A stretch of DNA of 64,000 nt from contig JACWCY010000004.1 in assembly GCA_014654455.1 (NCBI GenBank), positions 1-64,000 of the forward strand, given 5' to 3'. Source of the stretch: Pelagibacterales bacterium SAG-MED01. Lineage in GTDB: Bacteria > Pseudomonadota > Alphaproteobacteria > Pelagibacterales > Pelagibacteraceae. Under the pieces are notes generated by a model. It made no database searches, was not told the DNA's origin, and saw only the letters and a list, made by a program, of their open reading frames with translations. Within the stretch, counting starts at the first letter, position 1; each line of letters opens with the position of its first letter. Shown here piece by piece: positions 44,877 through 54,471 of this stretch. The position numbers were made by a program, and so were the translations under genes.

Positions 44877-44879
44877 TAA

Positions 44880-45083
44880 CTAATCTTCGTCATCCTCTCT
44901 CCAGTTTTTTTCATACATTAACCAGGCAGCATATATTACTGAAAATGTTCCTACAATCATACCATAATCAAATCCGGTTTGCTGATCATATAAATACCAA
45001 CCTAATTGAGTTGCTCCTATTGGAGGTATGGTAAGAATTGCCATGAGTATTGCAATTCTATAAGGATATTTTGGTCTTTTCAT
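44880..45083 (-). CDS. small two-helix membrane protein, unknown function
   Basis: The 67-residue protein has two hydrophobic helices (near 8-28 and 38-58) and a very acidic end (NWREDDED). No family is recognised. It lies three bases before the SHOCT gene and downstream of folD. Confidence 0.65.
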   Translation of the reverse strand: MKRPKYPYRIAILMAILTIPPIGATQLGWYLYDQQTGFDYGMIVGTFSVIYAAWLMYEKNWREDDED

Positions 45084-45120
45084 AACCTAACTTAGCAAAA
45101 AAAATTTGATGATTTAAATA

Positions 45121-45966
45121 TTAAATTTGCGATCTTTTGAAACAGTCTATTGTATTTTTTAATAAACAAGCAATGGTCATAGGGCCTACACCTCCAGGAA
45201 CTGGGGTGAGAGCTTTTGCGTTCTTCGAAACTTCATCAAAATCAACATCACCAACAATACCCTTGTCAGTTTTGTTAATTCCTACATCAATTACAATTGT
45301 GTCTTTTTTAACCCAATCTCCTTTCACGAGCTCAGGAATACCAACAGCCGCAATTATAATGTCTGCTTCTAAGCATTCTGCTTTAAGATCTTTTGTTTTT
45401 GAATGTGTAACTGTGACTGTGCAGTTTTCCTTCAAAAGAAGTTGTGTCATTGGTTTGCCATTTAAATTTGATCTGCCTACTACTACCGCTTTTTTTCCAC
45501 TTAAATTAGGTTCAATTTTTTTAATTAATAAATAACATCCTAATGGAGTGCATGGCACAGAGCTTTCATATCCTGAAGACAAATTACCTACATTCATTGG
45601 ATGAAAGCCATCAACATCTTTTAGAGGATCAATAGTCTCAATAACTTTTTGTTTATTAATATGTTTTGGTAATGGCAATTGAACTAAAATACCAGAAACA
45701 GTTTCATCTTGATTTAATTCTTTAATTTTTTCTAAAACAGTTTTTTCCTCTACAGTGTTGGGATATCGAATTACTTCAGATTTAAGCCCTACTTCATTAG
45801 CAGATTTTTCTTTGTTTCGGACATAGATCTGACTTGGTGTCATATCTCCAATTAAAATTACTGTTAATCCAGGTACTTTATTATGTTTTGTTTTTAAATT
45901 GGCAACTTCTTTTTTTAGCTCTTCTCTTAATTCTGCAGCTGCTTTTTTTCCATCAATTAAAATCAT
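45121..45966 (-). CDS. folD: bifunctional methylenetetrahydrofolate dehydrogenase/cyclohydrolase
   Basis: FolD interconverts 5,10-methylene-, methenyl- and 10-formyl-tetrahydrofolate. The 281-residue protein has the catalytic Lys and Tyr in PSQIYVRNKEKSANEVG near residue 53, GILVQLPLPKHI, the NADP site VVGRSNLNGKPMTQLL and the terminal TPVPGGVGPMTIACLLKNT. It is preceded by the YggT gene. Confidence 0.97.
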   Translation of the reverse strand: MILIDGKKAAAELREELKKEVANLKTKHNKVPGLTVILIGDMTPSQIYVRNKEKSANEVGLKSEVIRYPNTVEEKTVLEKIKELNQDETVSGILVQLPLPKHINKQKVIETIDPLKDVDGFHPMNVGNLSSGYESSVPCTPLGCYLLIKKIEPNLSGKKAVVVGRSNLNGKPMTQLLLKENCTVTVTHSKTKDLKAECLEADIIIAAVGIPELVKGDWVKKDTIVIDVGINKTDKGIVGDVDFDEVSKNAKALTPVPGGVGPMTIACLLKNTIDCFKRSQI

Positions 45967-45970
45967 AAAT

Positions 45971-46261
45971 TTAGAATATCATTGGTGCGATGTAGAGCTT
46001 CATACACATTTCTATAAACCAAATCAATAGAAGTAAAATTATTGGAGATATATCTAATGAACCCAAATTTGGTAGAAAACGTCTTATTTTATTCAAAATT
46101 GGATCAGTGAGTCGGTAACTCAATTCTAAAATAGAATAAACGAACCTATTTTGAGTATTTAAAATATTAAAAGCGATCAACCAACTTACAATTACATTGG
46201 CAATAACTACATAGGAGTAAAGCTTGAGTATTTGTAAAACTAGGTAAAAAATGGCTATCAT
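45971..46261 (-). CDS. YggT family membrane protein
   Basis: The 96-residue protein has two hydrophobic helices around the central YRLTDPILNKIRRFLPNLGSLDISPI motif, the YggT signature. Family members affect membrane organisation and osmotic response. It lies five bases before folD and overlaps the MscS gene by four bases, on the same strand. Confidence 0.9.
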   Translation of the reverse strand: MIAIFYLVLQILKLYSYVVIANVIVSWLIAFNILNTQNRFVYSILELSYRLTDPILNKIRRFLPNLGSLDISPIILLLLIWFIEMCMKLYIAPMIF

Positions 46262-47343
46262 TTTTTTTCGATATAAATAGAAGAACTAGGAAATGCAAAC
46301 GAAGCTTTATTATTTTCTACAATTTGTTTAATCTCTATAGCCAATCTTTCTTTTACGGCTAACCATTCATTCCAACTGTCTGTCTTTGTAAAACAACGAA
46401 CGTACATGTCAATTGAACTATCAGAAAATTTATCAACCCTAACTGCAATCCCTATAGCTGTATTAAAATCATCACTTTTATTAATTTTATCTTCAATTTG
46501 ATTTCTAATTGTTTTTAATTGATCGACAGTTGTGTCGTATTGCAGGGTTATTATCCAACTTATTAACCAGTTTGAAGTTTCACTGACGTTAACAACAGCA
46601 TTTTCTGCAAACTGAAAATTTGGTATTATAGCTAATGATTTATCAAATTTTCTAATTGTTGTTGATCGAAATCCAATTTTTTCAACTATACCTTCGATGA
46701 TTCCATCAACTAAAATCCAATCCCCTATCTTAAATCTTTTTTCAACAAGAACTAAAATTCCTGAGATTAAATTCTTAAATAAATCTTGTGCTCCTAAAGC
46801 TACTGCAACACCAAACAAACCTAATCCAGCTATGATTGGACCAATCTTTATTCCCCATAATTCAAGCACTGCCGCTAGCCCTAAAATAAAAATTAATATC
46901 TTTAAGGATTTAATAATCCATCCAATTAACTCTCTAGTTAAAAGTTTATCAAGACCGCTTAAGATATAAGAAACTGGTTCAATAATTTGATGAATTACCC
47001 AAAAAATTAAAATTGTAATTAAAGTTCTATTGATTGTGTCTACTATTTCACGGCCTTCACTTGAGAATGTCATATAATAACTTGCAATAAAAAAACCTAA
47101 AACAATTGGCAAAAATCTTGCTGGTCCAATTAAAGAAGAAACAAAAGTATCATCAAGTTTATTTGTAGTTCGCTTTGATATAATTTCTAATTTTTTAATT
47201 ATAAGTTTACTAATTAGACCTCTAAAGATTAAAAATATTAAAAAGATACCAATCCCAATTAATATTTGAAATATATCTACACCTAGAATGCCTTTATTCC
47301 AGACTGATAAAAATATTTCAGAAAAATTATTTAATAATTCCAT
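46258..47343 (-). CDS. mechanosensitive ion channel of the MscS family
   Basis: The 361-residue protein has several N-terminal membrane helices (from about 20 to 190). The pore-lining helix region is GLFGVAVALGAQDLFKNLISG, followed by the beta domain GDWILVDGIIEGIVEKIGFRSTTIRKFD. The C-terminal alpha/beta domain follows. It would open on hypo-osmotic shock. It starts two bases before the hemD stop. Confidence 0.94.
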   Translation of the reverse strand: MELLNNFSEIFLSVWNKGILGVDIFQILIGIGIFLIFLIFRGLISKLIIKKLEIISKRTTNKLDDTFVSSLIGPARFLPIVLGFFIASYYMTFSSEGREIVDTINRTLITILIFWVIHQIIEPVSYILSGLDKLLTRELIGWIIKSLKILIFILGLAAVLELWGIKIGPIIAGLGLFGVAVALGAQDLFKNLISGILVLVEKRFKIGDWILVDGIIEGIVEKIGFRSTTIRKFDKSLAIIPNFQFAENAVVNVSETSNWLISWIITLQYDTTVDQLKTIRNQIEDKINKSDDFNTAIGIAVRVDKFSDSSIDMYVRCFTKTDSWNEWLAVKERLAIEIKQIVENNKASFAFPSSSIYIEKK

Positions 47344-47345
47344 AA

Positions 47346-48044
47346 TTAAATTTTATATAACAAAAACTCTTCTTCTCCAGGGTTAAAAAGAAATATTTTC
47401 TTCCATTTTATTTCATTCAATATAGCTGATGTTTTTTCACCTATACACATTAAATTAGTATTCATCCAAAGGTTTTCTGACTGATAAAGTTTTATAAATT
47501 TCAAAAAACTTATAGCGCTATTTTGTGAGTAAACATAAACAATATCTGGCATATTTAACTTTAATTCTTTAACAAATTTATCATTAAAGTTTTCATTATG
47601 GATGGTTTTATAATTAACAATTCTTCTAATACTATATCCATCTTTTGATAATTGTTGTTCCAAATCAGTCGAGGTAATTTCTCCACTCAAATAAATTAAT
47701 TTTCCATCCTTTTGATCAAAATTTTGTAAAATTAACTCTTTTAAATTTTCTACATTTCCTTCGGCAGAAATAACATTTTGGAAACCAACACTTCTAGCTT
47801 TTTTTTCTGTAGCATCTCCTACACAAAAGCATAAAAGTTTTTTATCAATTGATGTTACATCTAAAAATTTAACAGCATTAACGCTTGTAAAGATAATCCC
47901 TTTATAATCTGTAAAATTGATCTCATCATAATTCAATTTGTATATCTTTAGTAATGGAAGATGCGAAACTTGATTTCCCAATGATTGAAATTTTAAAATC
48001 ATTTCAGAGCAATCCTCTAATGGCCTAGTTAATAAAATATGCAT
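47346..48044 (-). CDS. hemD: uroporphyrinogen-III synthase
   Basis: HemD closes hydroxymethylbilane to uroporphyrinogen III. The 232-residue protein is divergent, as is normal for this family. Its N-terminus HILLTRPLEDCSEM is typical, and GIIFTSVNAVKFL, LCFCVGDATEKKARSVGF and YVYSQNSAISFLKFI match the two-domain fold. It follows hemC by a single base. Confidence 0.9.
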   Translation of the reverse strand: MHILLTRPLEDCSEMILKFQSLGNQVSHLPLLKIYKLNYDEINFTDYKGIIFTSVNAVKFLDVTSIDKKLLCFCVGDATEKKARSVGFQNVISAEGNVENLKELILQNFDQKDGKLIYLSGEITSTDLEQQLSKDGYSIRRIVNYKTIHNENFNDKFVKELKLNMPDIVYVYSQNSAISFLKFIKLYQSENLWMNTNLMCIGEKTSAILNEIKWKKIFLFNPGEEEFLLYKI

Positions 48045-48045
48045 A

Positions 48046-48963
48046 TTATTTTTTATAAGTATTATTAGATTTTGTCTTTAATATTTCTCCTACCTCTTTA
48101 CCAAGTTCATTTGCATTTTCAATTTCTGAAGACTTTTTTTCATAAAATCTTTGTTTACCATCTAAAGAAAAAAGTTCTGCCTCTAAAAAAATTTTATTAC
48201 CTTTTACTATCGCATGAGCACCAACAGCAGTTTCACAATCTCCATCTAAGACCTTTAAGACGTTTCTTTCGGCACAAGCTCTTTGATAAGTTTCATTATG
48301 ATTTATTTTTTTCAATATAGATATTATTTCACTATCATCTTCTCGACATTGAAGAGAAATAATTCCTTGTCCAACACTTGGGATTATATCTTCTACAGAA
48401 AATATATCTGAAATCTGATCAGATATTTTTAAAGAATTAACCCCAGCATAGGCTAGAATTATTGCATCATATAATCCATCATTTAATTTCCTAATCCTCG
48501 TATCAACATTTCCTCTTATAAGTTTACAATTAATATCATTTCTAATTTTTTTAATTTGAAACTCTCTTCGTAATGATGAGGTCCCAATTATTGCATTAGG
48601 TTTTAATTCTTTTATTTTTTTTTTATCAACTGTTATCAAAATTTCTCGCGGATCATTTCTTTCCAAAAATGTATCTGTTTTTAAACCATCAGTTTCAACT
48701 GCTGGCATATCTTTCAACGCATGCACAGCTATATCAATCTTTTTATCTTTAAGTTCTTTTTCAATATTTTTTGAAAATAAACCTTTGCCACCAATTTCTG
48801 ACAATCTTAGATCTTGTATCTCATCTCCCTTTGTTAATATTTTTGTAATAATAATGTCTTCGTCTTTAAGGTTTGTACTTTGAATAATCTTATCTTTGGC
48901 ATTTTGGGCGTAAATTAATGCTAACTTGCTTCCTCTAGATCCAATGTTTATTTTCTTATTCAT
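48046..48963 (-). CDS. hemC: porphobilinogen deaminase (hydroxymethylbilane synthase)
   Basis: HemC polymerises four porphobilinogens. The 305-residue protein shows NIGSRGSKLALIYAQ, the active-site Asp in DIAVHALKDMPAVE, GTSSLRREFQIKK, LIRGNVDTRIRKLNDG and the dipyrromethane cofactor Cys in VLDGDCETAVGAHA. It is divergent from tsaD with a 56-base gap, an arrangement often seen in alphaproteobacteria. Confidence 0.97.
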   Translation of the reverse strand: MNKKINIGSRGSKLALIYAQNAKDKIIQSTNLKDEDIIITKILTKGDEIQDLRLSEIGGKGLFSKNIEKELKDKKIDIAVHALKDMPAVETDGLKTDTFLERNDPREILITVDKKKIKELKPNAIIGTSSLRREFQIKKIRNDINCKLIRGNVDTRIRKLNDGLYDAIILAYAGVNSLKISDQISDIFSVEDIIPSVGQGIISLQCREDDSEIISILKKINHNETYQRACAERNVLKVLDGDCETAVGAHAIVKGNKIFLEAELFSLDGKQRFYEKKSSEIENANELGKEVGEILKTKSNNTYKK

Positions 48964-49019
48964 AAATAAATTTATTTCTTACTTGTATTGAGATTGTACA
49001 ATTAATAAAAACTATTTGA

Positions 49020-50093
49020 ATGAGTAAAAAACCCTTAATTCTCGGAATAGAGTCGAGTTGTGATGAAACTGCTGCATCATTGATAACTGAAAATGAGCAA
49101 GGAAAACCGCTTGTTTTATCTAATATCATTTCAAGCCAAGTTGATGTGCATAAGGAATTTGGTGGAGTAGTTCCTGAATTAGCTGCTCGCTCTCACTTGG
49201 AAAAGATAGATTGGATCGTTCAAAAGGCTATTGATGTTAGTGGAAGAAAAATTGAAGAAATTGATGCAATAGCTTCTACTGCTGGTCCAGGTTTAATAGT
49301 TTGTTTATCAGTAGGTTTAAGTTTTGGTAAAGCACTCGCTAGTGTTTTAGAAAAACCTTTTATTGCAGTCAATCATTTAGAAGGACACGCATTAAGTCCA
49401 AAACTAAATTCAAATTTAAATTATCCATACTTACTTTTATTAATTTCTGGAGGACACTCACAATTTTTAGGTGTTCACAGTCTAGAAAAGTATACAAGAT
49501 TGGGCACAACTATTGATGATGCATTGGGTGAGGCATTTGATAAAACGGCAAAACTTTTGGGAATTGAATTTCCAGGTGGACCACAGATTGAGATTTTAGC
49601 AAAAAAAGGTAATCCAAATAAATATGATTTACCCAGACCAATTTTTAACAAAGGTGGTTGCAACTTATCTTTTGCTGGTCTTAAGACGGCAGTTTTAAAA
49701 ATAACAAAAAATATTAAAACAGAACAAGAAAAATTTGATCTTGCTGCATCATTTCAAAAAACAGTTAAGGAAATATTGGAAAAGAAAACGAAAATTGCAT
49801 TTGAAGAATTTGAAAAACAAAATAATTTAAAAGAAAAAATTTTTGTAGTTGCGGGTGGAGTAGCGGCTAATAAAGAAATAAGACTAATGCTAATTAAATT
49901 ATGTAAAAAAGAAAACTACCAAAGTATATTTCCTCCAATAGAATTATGTGGCGATAATGCTGCAATGATAGCTATGGTAGGCTTAGAAAAATTCAAGCTT
50001 GGTAAATTTAATAAATTGGATTATCCTGCCAAACCCAGATGGCCTTTAGATGAAAATGCTGTGTTTTTAAAGGGTGCTGGAGTAAAATTATAA
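49020..50093 (+). CDS. tsaD: tRNA N6-adenosine threonylcarbamoyltransferase TsaD
   Basis: TsaD transfers threonylcarbamoyl to A37 of ANN-decoding tRNAs. The 357-residue ASKHA-fold protein has GIESSCDETAASL, GGVVPELAARSHLE, the metal-binding His pair in AVNHLEGHAL, LLLISGGHSQFL and the KLLGIEFPGGPQIE segment. It begins a plus-strand run. Confidence 0.97.
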   Translation: MSKKPLILGIESSCDETAASLITENEQGKPLVLSNIISSQVDVHKEFGGVVPELAARSHLEKIDWIVQKAIDVSGRKIEEIDAIASTAGPGLIVCLSVGLSFGKALASVLEKPFIAVNHLEGHALSPKLNSNLNYPYLLLLISGGHSQFLGVHSLEKYTRLGTTIDDALGEAFDKTAKLLGIEFPGGPQIEILAKKGNPNKYDLPRPIFNKGGCNLSFAGLKTAVLKITKNIKTEQEKFDLAASFQKTVKEILEKKTKIAFEEFEKQNNLKEKIFVVAGGVAANKEIRLMLIKLCKKENYQSIFPPIELCGDNAAMIAMVGLEKFKLGKFNKLDYPAKPRWPLDENAVFLKGAGVKL

Positions 50094-50099
50094 TTTTAT

Positions 50100-50912
50100 A
50101 TGAAAAATAGTTTAAGTACCAATTGGTTAGTTTTTAAGAGTGGAGTTGGAAAATATTTAATAAAAAATTTTGATATTTTTGTACCATCATCAGCAGGAGA
50201 TTCTAAGACACTAGGTAAATTTACGCAACTTAATATTAATCAAATTTTTCCACTATTATCAATTTTGTTATCAAAGTTAAAAATAAAAATTAATATAGTT
50301 CCAATAAAAAAATTTTCAAAAATTGTTAAATCTAAAGACGGACCTAAAATTTTAAAAAAAAATTTTAATAAATATCAAAGTGATAAATCAAGTGTTCATA
50401 ATTATCACTTAATTTATGGCTCTTTGTTTAAAAACAGGGCCAAAGTTAAAAAAATTTTAGAGATAGGATTGGGTACAAATAATAAAGATATAATTTCAAA
50501 TATGGGAAAAGATGGTAAACCAGGTGCATCCATTAAAGCATTTAAAAGCTCTTTTTTAAATGCAAATATTTATGGTGCAGATATTGATAAAAAAATTTTG
50601 TTTAAAGAAAAAAGAATTAAAACATTTTATGTAGATCAAACAGATATTAGCACTTTAAGTAAACTCTATAAAAAAATTGGAAATAATTTTGATTTAATAA
50701 TAGACGATGGCCTACATGTATCAAATGCAAATATTAATGTAATCTTATCAAGTTTAGAATTTATTAAAAAAAATGGTTATTTAATAATTGAAGATATACC
50801 TTTTAAAACAAAACCTATTTGGGAAGTTGTTAGCTTTATCTTATCCACAAAATATAAACCAATGTTAGTAAAAACAAAGCAATGTTTCGTTTTTATTATT
50901 AAAAAAAATTAA
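50100..50912 (+). CDS. class I SAM-dependent methyltransferase-like protein (CmcI/TylF-like)
   Basis: The 270-residue protein has a divergent N-terminal half and a Rossmann methyltransferase core from about residue 115: KILEIGLGTNNKDIIS (motif I), NIYGADIDKKILFKE (acidic loop), DLIIDDGLHVSNANINVILS and GYLIIEDIPF. The IGLGTNN...GKPGASIKAF pattern is seen in sugar or antibiotic O-methyltransferases. It lies seven bases after tsaD and ends one base before the EVE gene. It is very AT-rich, which suggests it is not part of the core tsaD neighbourhood. Substrate unknown. Confidence 0.75.
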   Translation: MKNSLSTNWLVFKSGVGKYLIKNFDIFVPSSAGDSKTLGKFTQLNINQIFPLLSILLSKLKIKINIVPIKKFSKIVKSKDGPKILKKNFNKYQSDKSSVHNYHLIYGSLFKNRAKVKKILEIGLGTNNKDIISNMGKDGKPGASIKAFKSSFLNANIYGADIDKKILFKEKRIKTFYVDQTDISTLSKLYKKIGNNFDLIIDDGLHVSNANINVILSSLEFIKKNGYLIIEDIPFKTKPIWEVVSFILSTKYKPMLVKTKQCFVFIIKKN

Positions 50913-51326
50913 ATGCGATACTGGTTAATGAAATCAGAACCAGATGTGTGGTCAATAGATCAACAAAAAAAAGCTGGAAACAAAGGGGCTCCTTGGGATG
51001 GGGTTAGAAATTACCAAGCAGCAAAAAATTTAAAATCAATGAAAAAAGGTGATCAATGTTTTTTTTATCATTCAAACATTGGAAAAGAAATTGTTGGTAT
51101 TGTAGAAGTAATAAAAGAATATTATTTAGATAAAACTGACCAATCTGGTCGGTTTGTTGCTGTTACGGTTAAATTTTTGAAAAAATTAAATAAGCCAATT
51201 ACCCTGGAGAATATTAAAAAAAACAAGCAATTGTGCCATTTATCTTTGATAAAGCAAAGCAGACTATCGGTAATGCCTGTTGACTCTAAAAGCTGGAAAA
51301 TTTTAATTAAGATGAGTAAGATTTAG
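50913..51326 (+). CDS. EVE domain protein
   Basis: The 137-residue PUA-like protein matches EVE: RYWLMKSEPDVWSIDQQKK, APWDGVRNYQAAKNLKSMKKGDQCFFYHS and a conserved LSVMPV end. EVE domains bind modified nucleotides in RNA or DNA and are widely conserved in alphaproteobacteria. It begins directly at the end of the methyltransferase gene. Confidence 0.93.
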   Translation: MRYWLMKSEPDVWSIDQQKKAGNKGAPWDGVRNYQAAKNLKSMKKGDQCFFYHSNIGKEIVGIVEVIKEYYLDKTDQSGRFVAVTVKFLKKLNKPITLENIKKNKQLCHLSLIKQSRLSVMPVDSKSWKILIKMSKI

Positions 51327-51347
51327 TATAAATTAATTAAACTATTT

Positions 51348-53465
51348 ATGGCAAAAAAGAAAAAAAGAAAAATAATTAAAAGAAAATCTTCTAAAAAAAG
51401 AAAAGTAATTAAAAGAAAATCTTCTAAAAAAAGAAAAGTAATTAAAAGAAAATCTTCTAAAAAAAGAAAAGTAATTAAAAGAAAACCTAAAAATAAAAAA
51501 TCTAAAGAATTTAAAAATGATTCTTCTTCTCAAGAATTAGTTTTTAAAACTCGACCTGAATGGGTCAAAAGTGGTTTAGCAAATAAATCTCAATATCAAA
51601 ATAAATATAATGAATCGATAAAGAATAATAATGCTTTTTGGAAAAAAGAAGGAAAAAGAATAACTTGGATTAAACCATACAAAAAAATTAAAGATGTTAA
51701 ATATAGTAAAGAAGAAGTAAAAATTAAATGGTTTGAAGATGGTACATTAAACGCATCACAAAACTGTATTGATAGACACTTAAAAGATAAAAAAGATAAA
51801 ACTGCAATAATTTGGGTTGGAGATGACCCAAATGATACACAAAAAATTTCCTACAAACAACTACATCAAAAAGTTTCAAAAGCAGCTAATGGATTAAAAA
51901 AGTTAGGAATACAAAAAGGCGATAGGGTAACAATATACTTAACGATGATACCAGAACTAGCAATATTAATGCTAGCATGTGCACGTATAGGTGCAATTCA
52001 TTCTATAATTTTTGGGGGATTCTCTGCAGAGTCTATATCTGGAAGGGTAAACGATTGTAAGTCAGAATATATCATAACTGCTGATGAAGGTGTGCGAGGA
52101 GGAAAAACAATTCCTCTTAAAGCTACTACAGATGAAGCTTTAAACAATTGTCCAAATGTTAAGAAATGTATAGTTGTTAAAAGAACTGGAAATTATGTTT
52201 TTTGGAATAATAATAGAGATGTTTGGTATCATGATTTGATTAAAGATGTTTCAACTTATTGTGAGCCAGAAGAAATGAATGCTGAGGATCCATTATTTAT
52301 TCTTTATACCTCGGGTTCTACAGGAAAACCAAAAGGAGTATTACATACCACTGGTGGATACATGGTCTATGCATCCATGACTCATCAATATATTTTTAAC
52401 TACAAGCCCAAAGATATTTATTGGTGTACTGCAGATATTGGTTGGGTTACAGGACATAGTTACATAATTTATGGACCTCTTGCAAATGGCGCAACGACAA
52501 TAATGTTCGAGGGTGTTCCTAACTACCCTGATAGTTCAAGATGGTGGCAAATTGTAGATAAATTTAAAGTAAATACTTTCTACACTGCACCAACAGCCAT
52601 AAGAGCATTAATGAGAGAAGGTGATAAACCAGTAAATAAAACCTCTAGAAAATCCCTTAAATTACTAGGAACTGTAGGGGAACCAATAAATCCTGAAGCA
52701 TGGATGTGGTATTTTAAAACAATTGGAAACTCTAAATGTCCAATTGTTGATACATGGTGGCAAACAGAAACTGGTGGTATTTTGATTGCTCCACAAACAG
52801 GTGCTATGCCATTAAAACCTGGTTCCGCAACTAAACCTTTTTATGGCATTAAACCCTCAATAATTAATAAAGATGGGAAAGAGATAAAAGGACCAGGCGA
52901 AGGAAGACTTTGTATTTCACAATCTTGGCCAGGCCAAATGAGAACAGTGTATGGAGATCACCAAAGATTTATAGATACGTATTTTTCTCAATTTGATGGA
53001 AAATATTTTACTGGAGATGGATGTAAAAGAGATAAAGATGGTTATTACTGGATAACTGGTAGAGTGGATGATGTAATAATTGTCTCTGGTCACAACCTTG
53101 GAACTGCTGAAATTGAAAGTGCATTTGTTGCTCATCCTAAAGTTGCGGAAGCTGCAGTTGTTGGTTATCCACATGATATTAAAGGTAATGGATTATATTG
53201 TTACGTTACATTAAATGCTGGTGAAATTGAAACAGGAGATCTTGAAAGAGATTTAAAACTTTGGGTTAGGAAACAGATTGGTCCATTAGCTACACCAGAT
53301 TTAATTCATTTTTCACCTGGTCTTCCTAAAACACGTTCAGGAAAAATTATGCGAAGAATTTTAAGAAAAATTGCTGCTAATGAGCATGATCAATTAGGAG
53401 ACACTACTACCTTAGCTGACCCAGGTGTTGTTGATAGCTTAGTTGAAAATAGGAAAAATATTTAA
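51348..53465 (+). CDS. acs: acetyl-CoA synthetase with basic repetitive N-terminal extension
   Basis: The 705-residue AMP-forming ligase converts acetate to acetyl-CoA. Core motifs are [55 protein letters not shown] and the regulated Lys in [17 protein letters not shown]. The normal protein is about 650 residues. Here the first 55 are almost all Lys, Arg, Ser, Ile and Val ([12 protein letters not shown] repeated), encoded by a 33-base tandem repeat. The acetate symporter operon lies 0.7 kb downstream. ATG 51348 is the only near start for the repeat; a later in-frame start would remove the tail. Confidence 0.95.
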   Translation: MAKKKKRKIIKRKSSKKRKVIKRKSSKKRKVIKRKSSKKRKVIKRKPKNKKSKEFKNDSSSQELVFKTRPEWVKSGLANKSQYQNKYNESIKNNNAFWKKEGKRITWIKPYKKIKDVKYSKEEVKIKWFEDGTLNASQNCIDRHLKDKKDKTAIIWVGDDPNDTQKISYKQLHQKVSKAANGLKKLGIQKGDRVTIYLTMIPELAILMLACARIGAIHSIIFGGFSAESISGRVNDCKSEYIITADEGVRGGKTIPLKATTDEALNNCPNVKKCIVVKRTGNYVFWNNNRDVWYHDLIKDVSTYCEPEEMNAEDPLFILYTSGSTGKPKGVLHTTGGYMVYASMTHQYIFNYKPKDIYWCTADIGWVTGHSYIIYGPLANGATTIMFEGVPNYPDSSRWWQIVDKFKVNTFYTAPTAIRALMREGDKPVNKTSRKSLKLLGTVGEPINPEAWMWYFKTIGNSKCPIVDTWWQTETGGILIAPQTGAMPLKPGSATKPFYGIKPSIINKDGKEIKGPGEGRLCISQSWPGQMRTVYGDHQRFIDTYFSQFDGKYFTGDGCKRDKDGYYWITGRVDDVIIVSGHNLGTAEIESAFVAHPKVAEAAVVGYPHDIKGNGLYCYVTLNAGEIETGDLERDLKLWVRKQIGPLATPDLIHFSPGLPKTRSGKIMRRILRKIAANEHDQLGDTTTLADPGVVDSLVENRKNI
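51369..51488 (+). repeat. 33-bp tandem repeat encoding the basic Acs N-terminus
   Basis: Units start at 51369, 51402, 51435 and (partial) 51468 and read aaagtaattaaaagaaaatc followed by ttctaaaaaaaga. They encode the 11-residue motif [11 protein letters not shown], with KII in the first copy. The repeats are nearly identical at DNA level, so the number of copies may vary between strains. The same repeat creates the spurious minus-strand ORF 51342-51533. Confidence 0.92.
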
Positions 53466-54085
53466 AACTGTATTCGTTCTTTAAATTCTTTTTTAACAAT
53501 ATCCCACTTCAAAATCATCGAATTCAAAACAATCTTTCGATCTAATGTTTTTAATTCATCTGCTATTGGTGCCCACTTGAATAGAGATAGAGCACTAAGA
53601 TTAAATGGAAGATCACCATAGTAATTATCCCAATTAATATTTTGTAATCTTTCATTAAAATTTTTTTTTGCTTCTTCAATTATATCAGGCGGCATATTAT
53701 TTGTAGTTTCATCATCTAAAATTTTAAAAAATATTTCTTTACCTTTATCAATATCTTGATAGTTAAAAATAGCCTTTAAATAAGAGAATGTAAAAAAAGT
53801 AAGATCTTGTAAAGCTACAGCATAAATATTCCATTTAGCTAAATTTACGGATCCCATGAATTTATCATTTTCAAAATGAAGAACATATCTTGTTCCCATT
53901 CTAGTTTTTAAATATCCATAAAGTGTTACTTGTGTTACCCAGGCTGACTTTGATTGTATAAACTTTTCCAGTTCATCAAAATTATTTATTTTTTTCTTTG
54001 GTATAAAAGCTTTAAAAAGTGCAAAAAGATAAGTCTTGAAATCATTCCAAGACAGGTCTTTCCAGGTTAATTTATATTTTGACAT
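53462..54085 (-). CDS. conserved-looking soluble protein of unknown function
   Basis: The 207-residue protein has no signal peptide or clear membrane helix. It is rich in Trp, Phe and Lys ([43 protein letters not shown]). It shares its TTAA stop with acs. The gap of 125 bases to the DUF4212 gene holds the promoter for the symporter operon. I recognise no family. Confidence 0.65.
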   Translation of the reverse strand: MSKYKLTWKDLSWNDFKTYLFALFKAFIPKKKINNFDELEKFIQSKSAWVTQVTLYGYLKTRMGTRYVLHFENDKFMGSVNLAKWNIYAVALQDLTFFTFSYLKAIFNYQDIDKGKEIFFKILDDETTNNMPPDIIEEAKKNFNERLQNINWDNYYGDLPFNLSALSLFKWAPIADELKTLDRKIVLNSMILKWDIVKKEFKERIQF

Positions 54086-54195
54086 AAAATCTGTATTTTT
54101 TTGATTTATACCTTAAAAAATCCTATTTTTTGTACAATTTTAACACTTTAAATCTGTTTCATAATGGTTATGGTTTTCGCCAGTTATAACTAAAA

Positions 54196-54204
54196 AGAGA
54201 GAGG
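54196..54204 (+). promoter_or_regulatory. ribosome binding site of the acetate-symporter operon
   Basis: AGAGAGAGG sits six bases before the ATG at 54211. It is one of few clear purine-rich sites in this window. The 100 bases upstream contain TTAACA and CATAAT-like boxes around 54138-54165, a weak promoter candidate that I cannot confirm. Confidence 0.6.
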
Positions 54205-54210
54205 TATATA

Positions 54211-54471
54211 ATGTCAAAACAAGCACAACACTGGGAAAAAACCAGAAATTTGCTATTTATTACATTAGCAATTTGGTTTGTATTCTCAATTGGCATCTTC
54301 TTATTCGGAGCTGAAATGAATGAGGTCACTGGACCTTTCGGTTATCCTTGGACATATTGGTTTACATGTCAAGGATCTCTTGGAATCTTCGTAATCCTAA
54401 TTTTCTGGTTTGCGAATAGACAAGAAAAAATCGATGAAGAATTCGGCTTTTCAGAAAGAGGGGACGACTAA
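54211..54471 (+). CDS. DUF4212 small subunit of sodium:solute symporter
   Basis: The 86-residue protein has two membrane helices (NLLFITLAIWFVFSIGIFLFG and YWFTCQGSLGIFVILIFWFA) and the DUF4212 arrangement, with FGYPWTYW between them and an acidic tail. In this family it is always encoded before an ActP-like symporter. It overlaps the next gene by one base (TAATG). Confidence 0.93.
   Translation: MSKQAQHWEKTRNLLFITLAIWFVFSIGIFLFGAEMNEVTGPFGYPWTYWFTCQGSLGIFVILIFWFANRQEKIDEEFGFSERGDD

Noticed and set aside
45137-45535. 132-residue plus-strand ORF opposite folD
   Set aside because: It is antisense to a well-supported folD gene with all its motifs and has no recognisable domain.
51369-51488. 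possible CRISPR-like direct repeats
   Set aside because: The units are contiguous, without spacers, in frame and part of a coding sequence; no cas genes are present.
51342-51533. 63-residue minus-strand ORF with repeated [11 protein letters not shown] motif
   Set aside because: It is the antisense reading of the 33-bp acs repeat and lies wholly inside the EVE-acs junction and acs.
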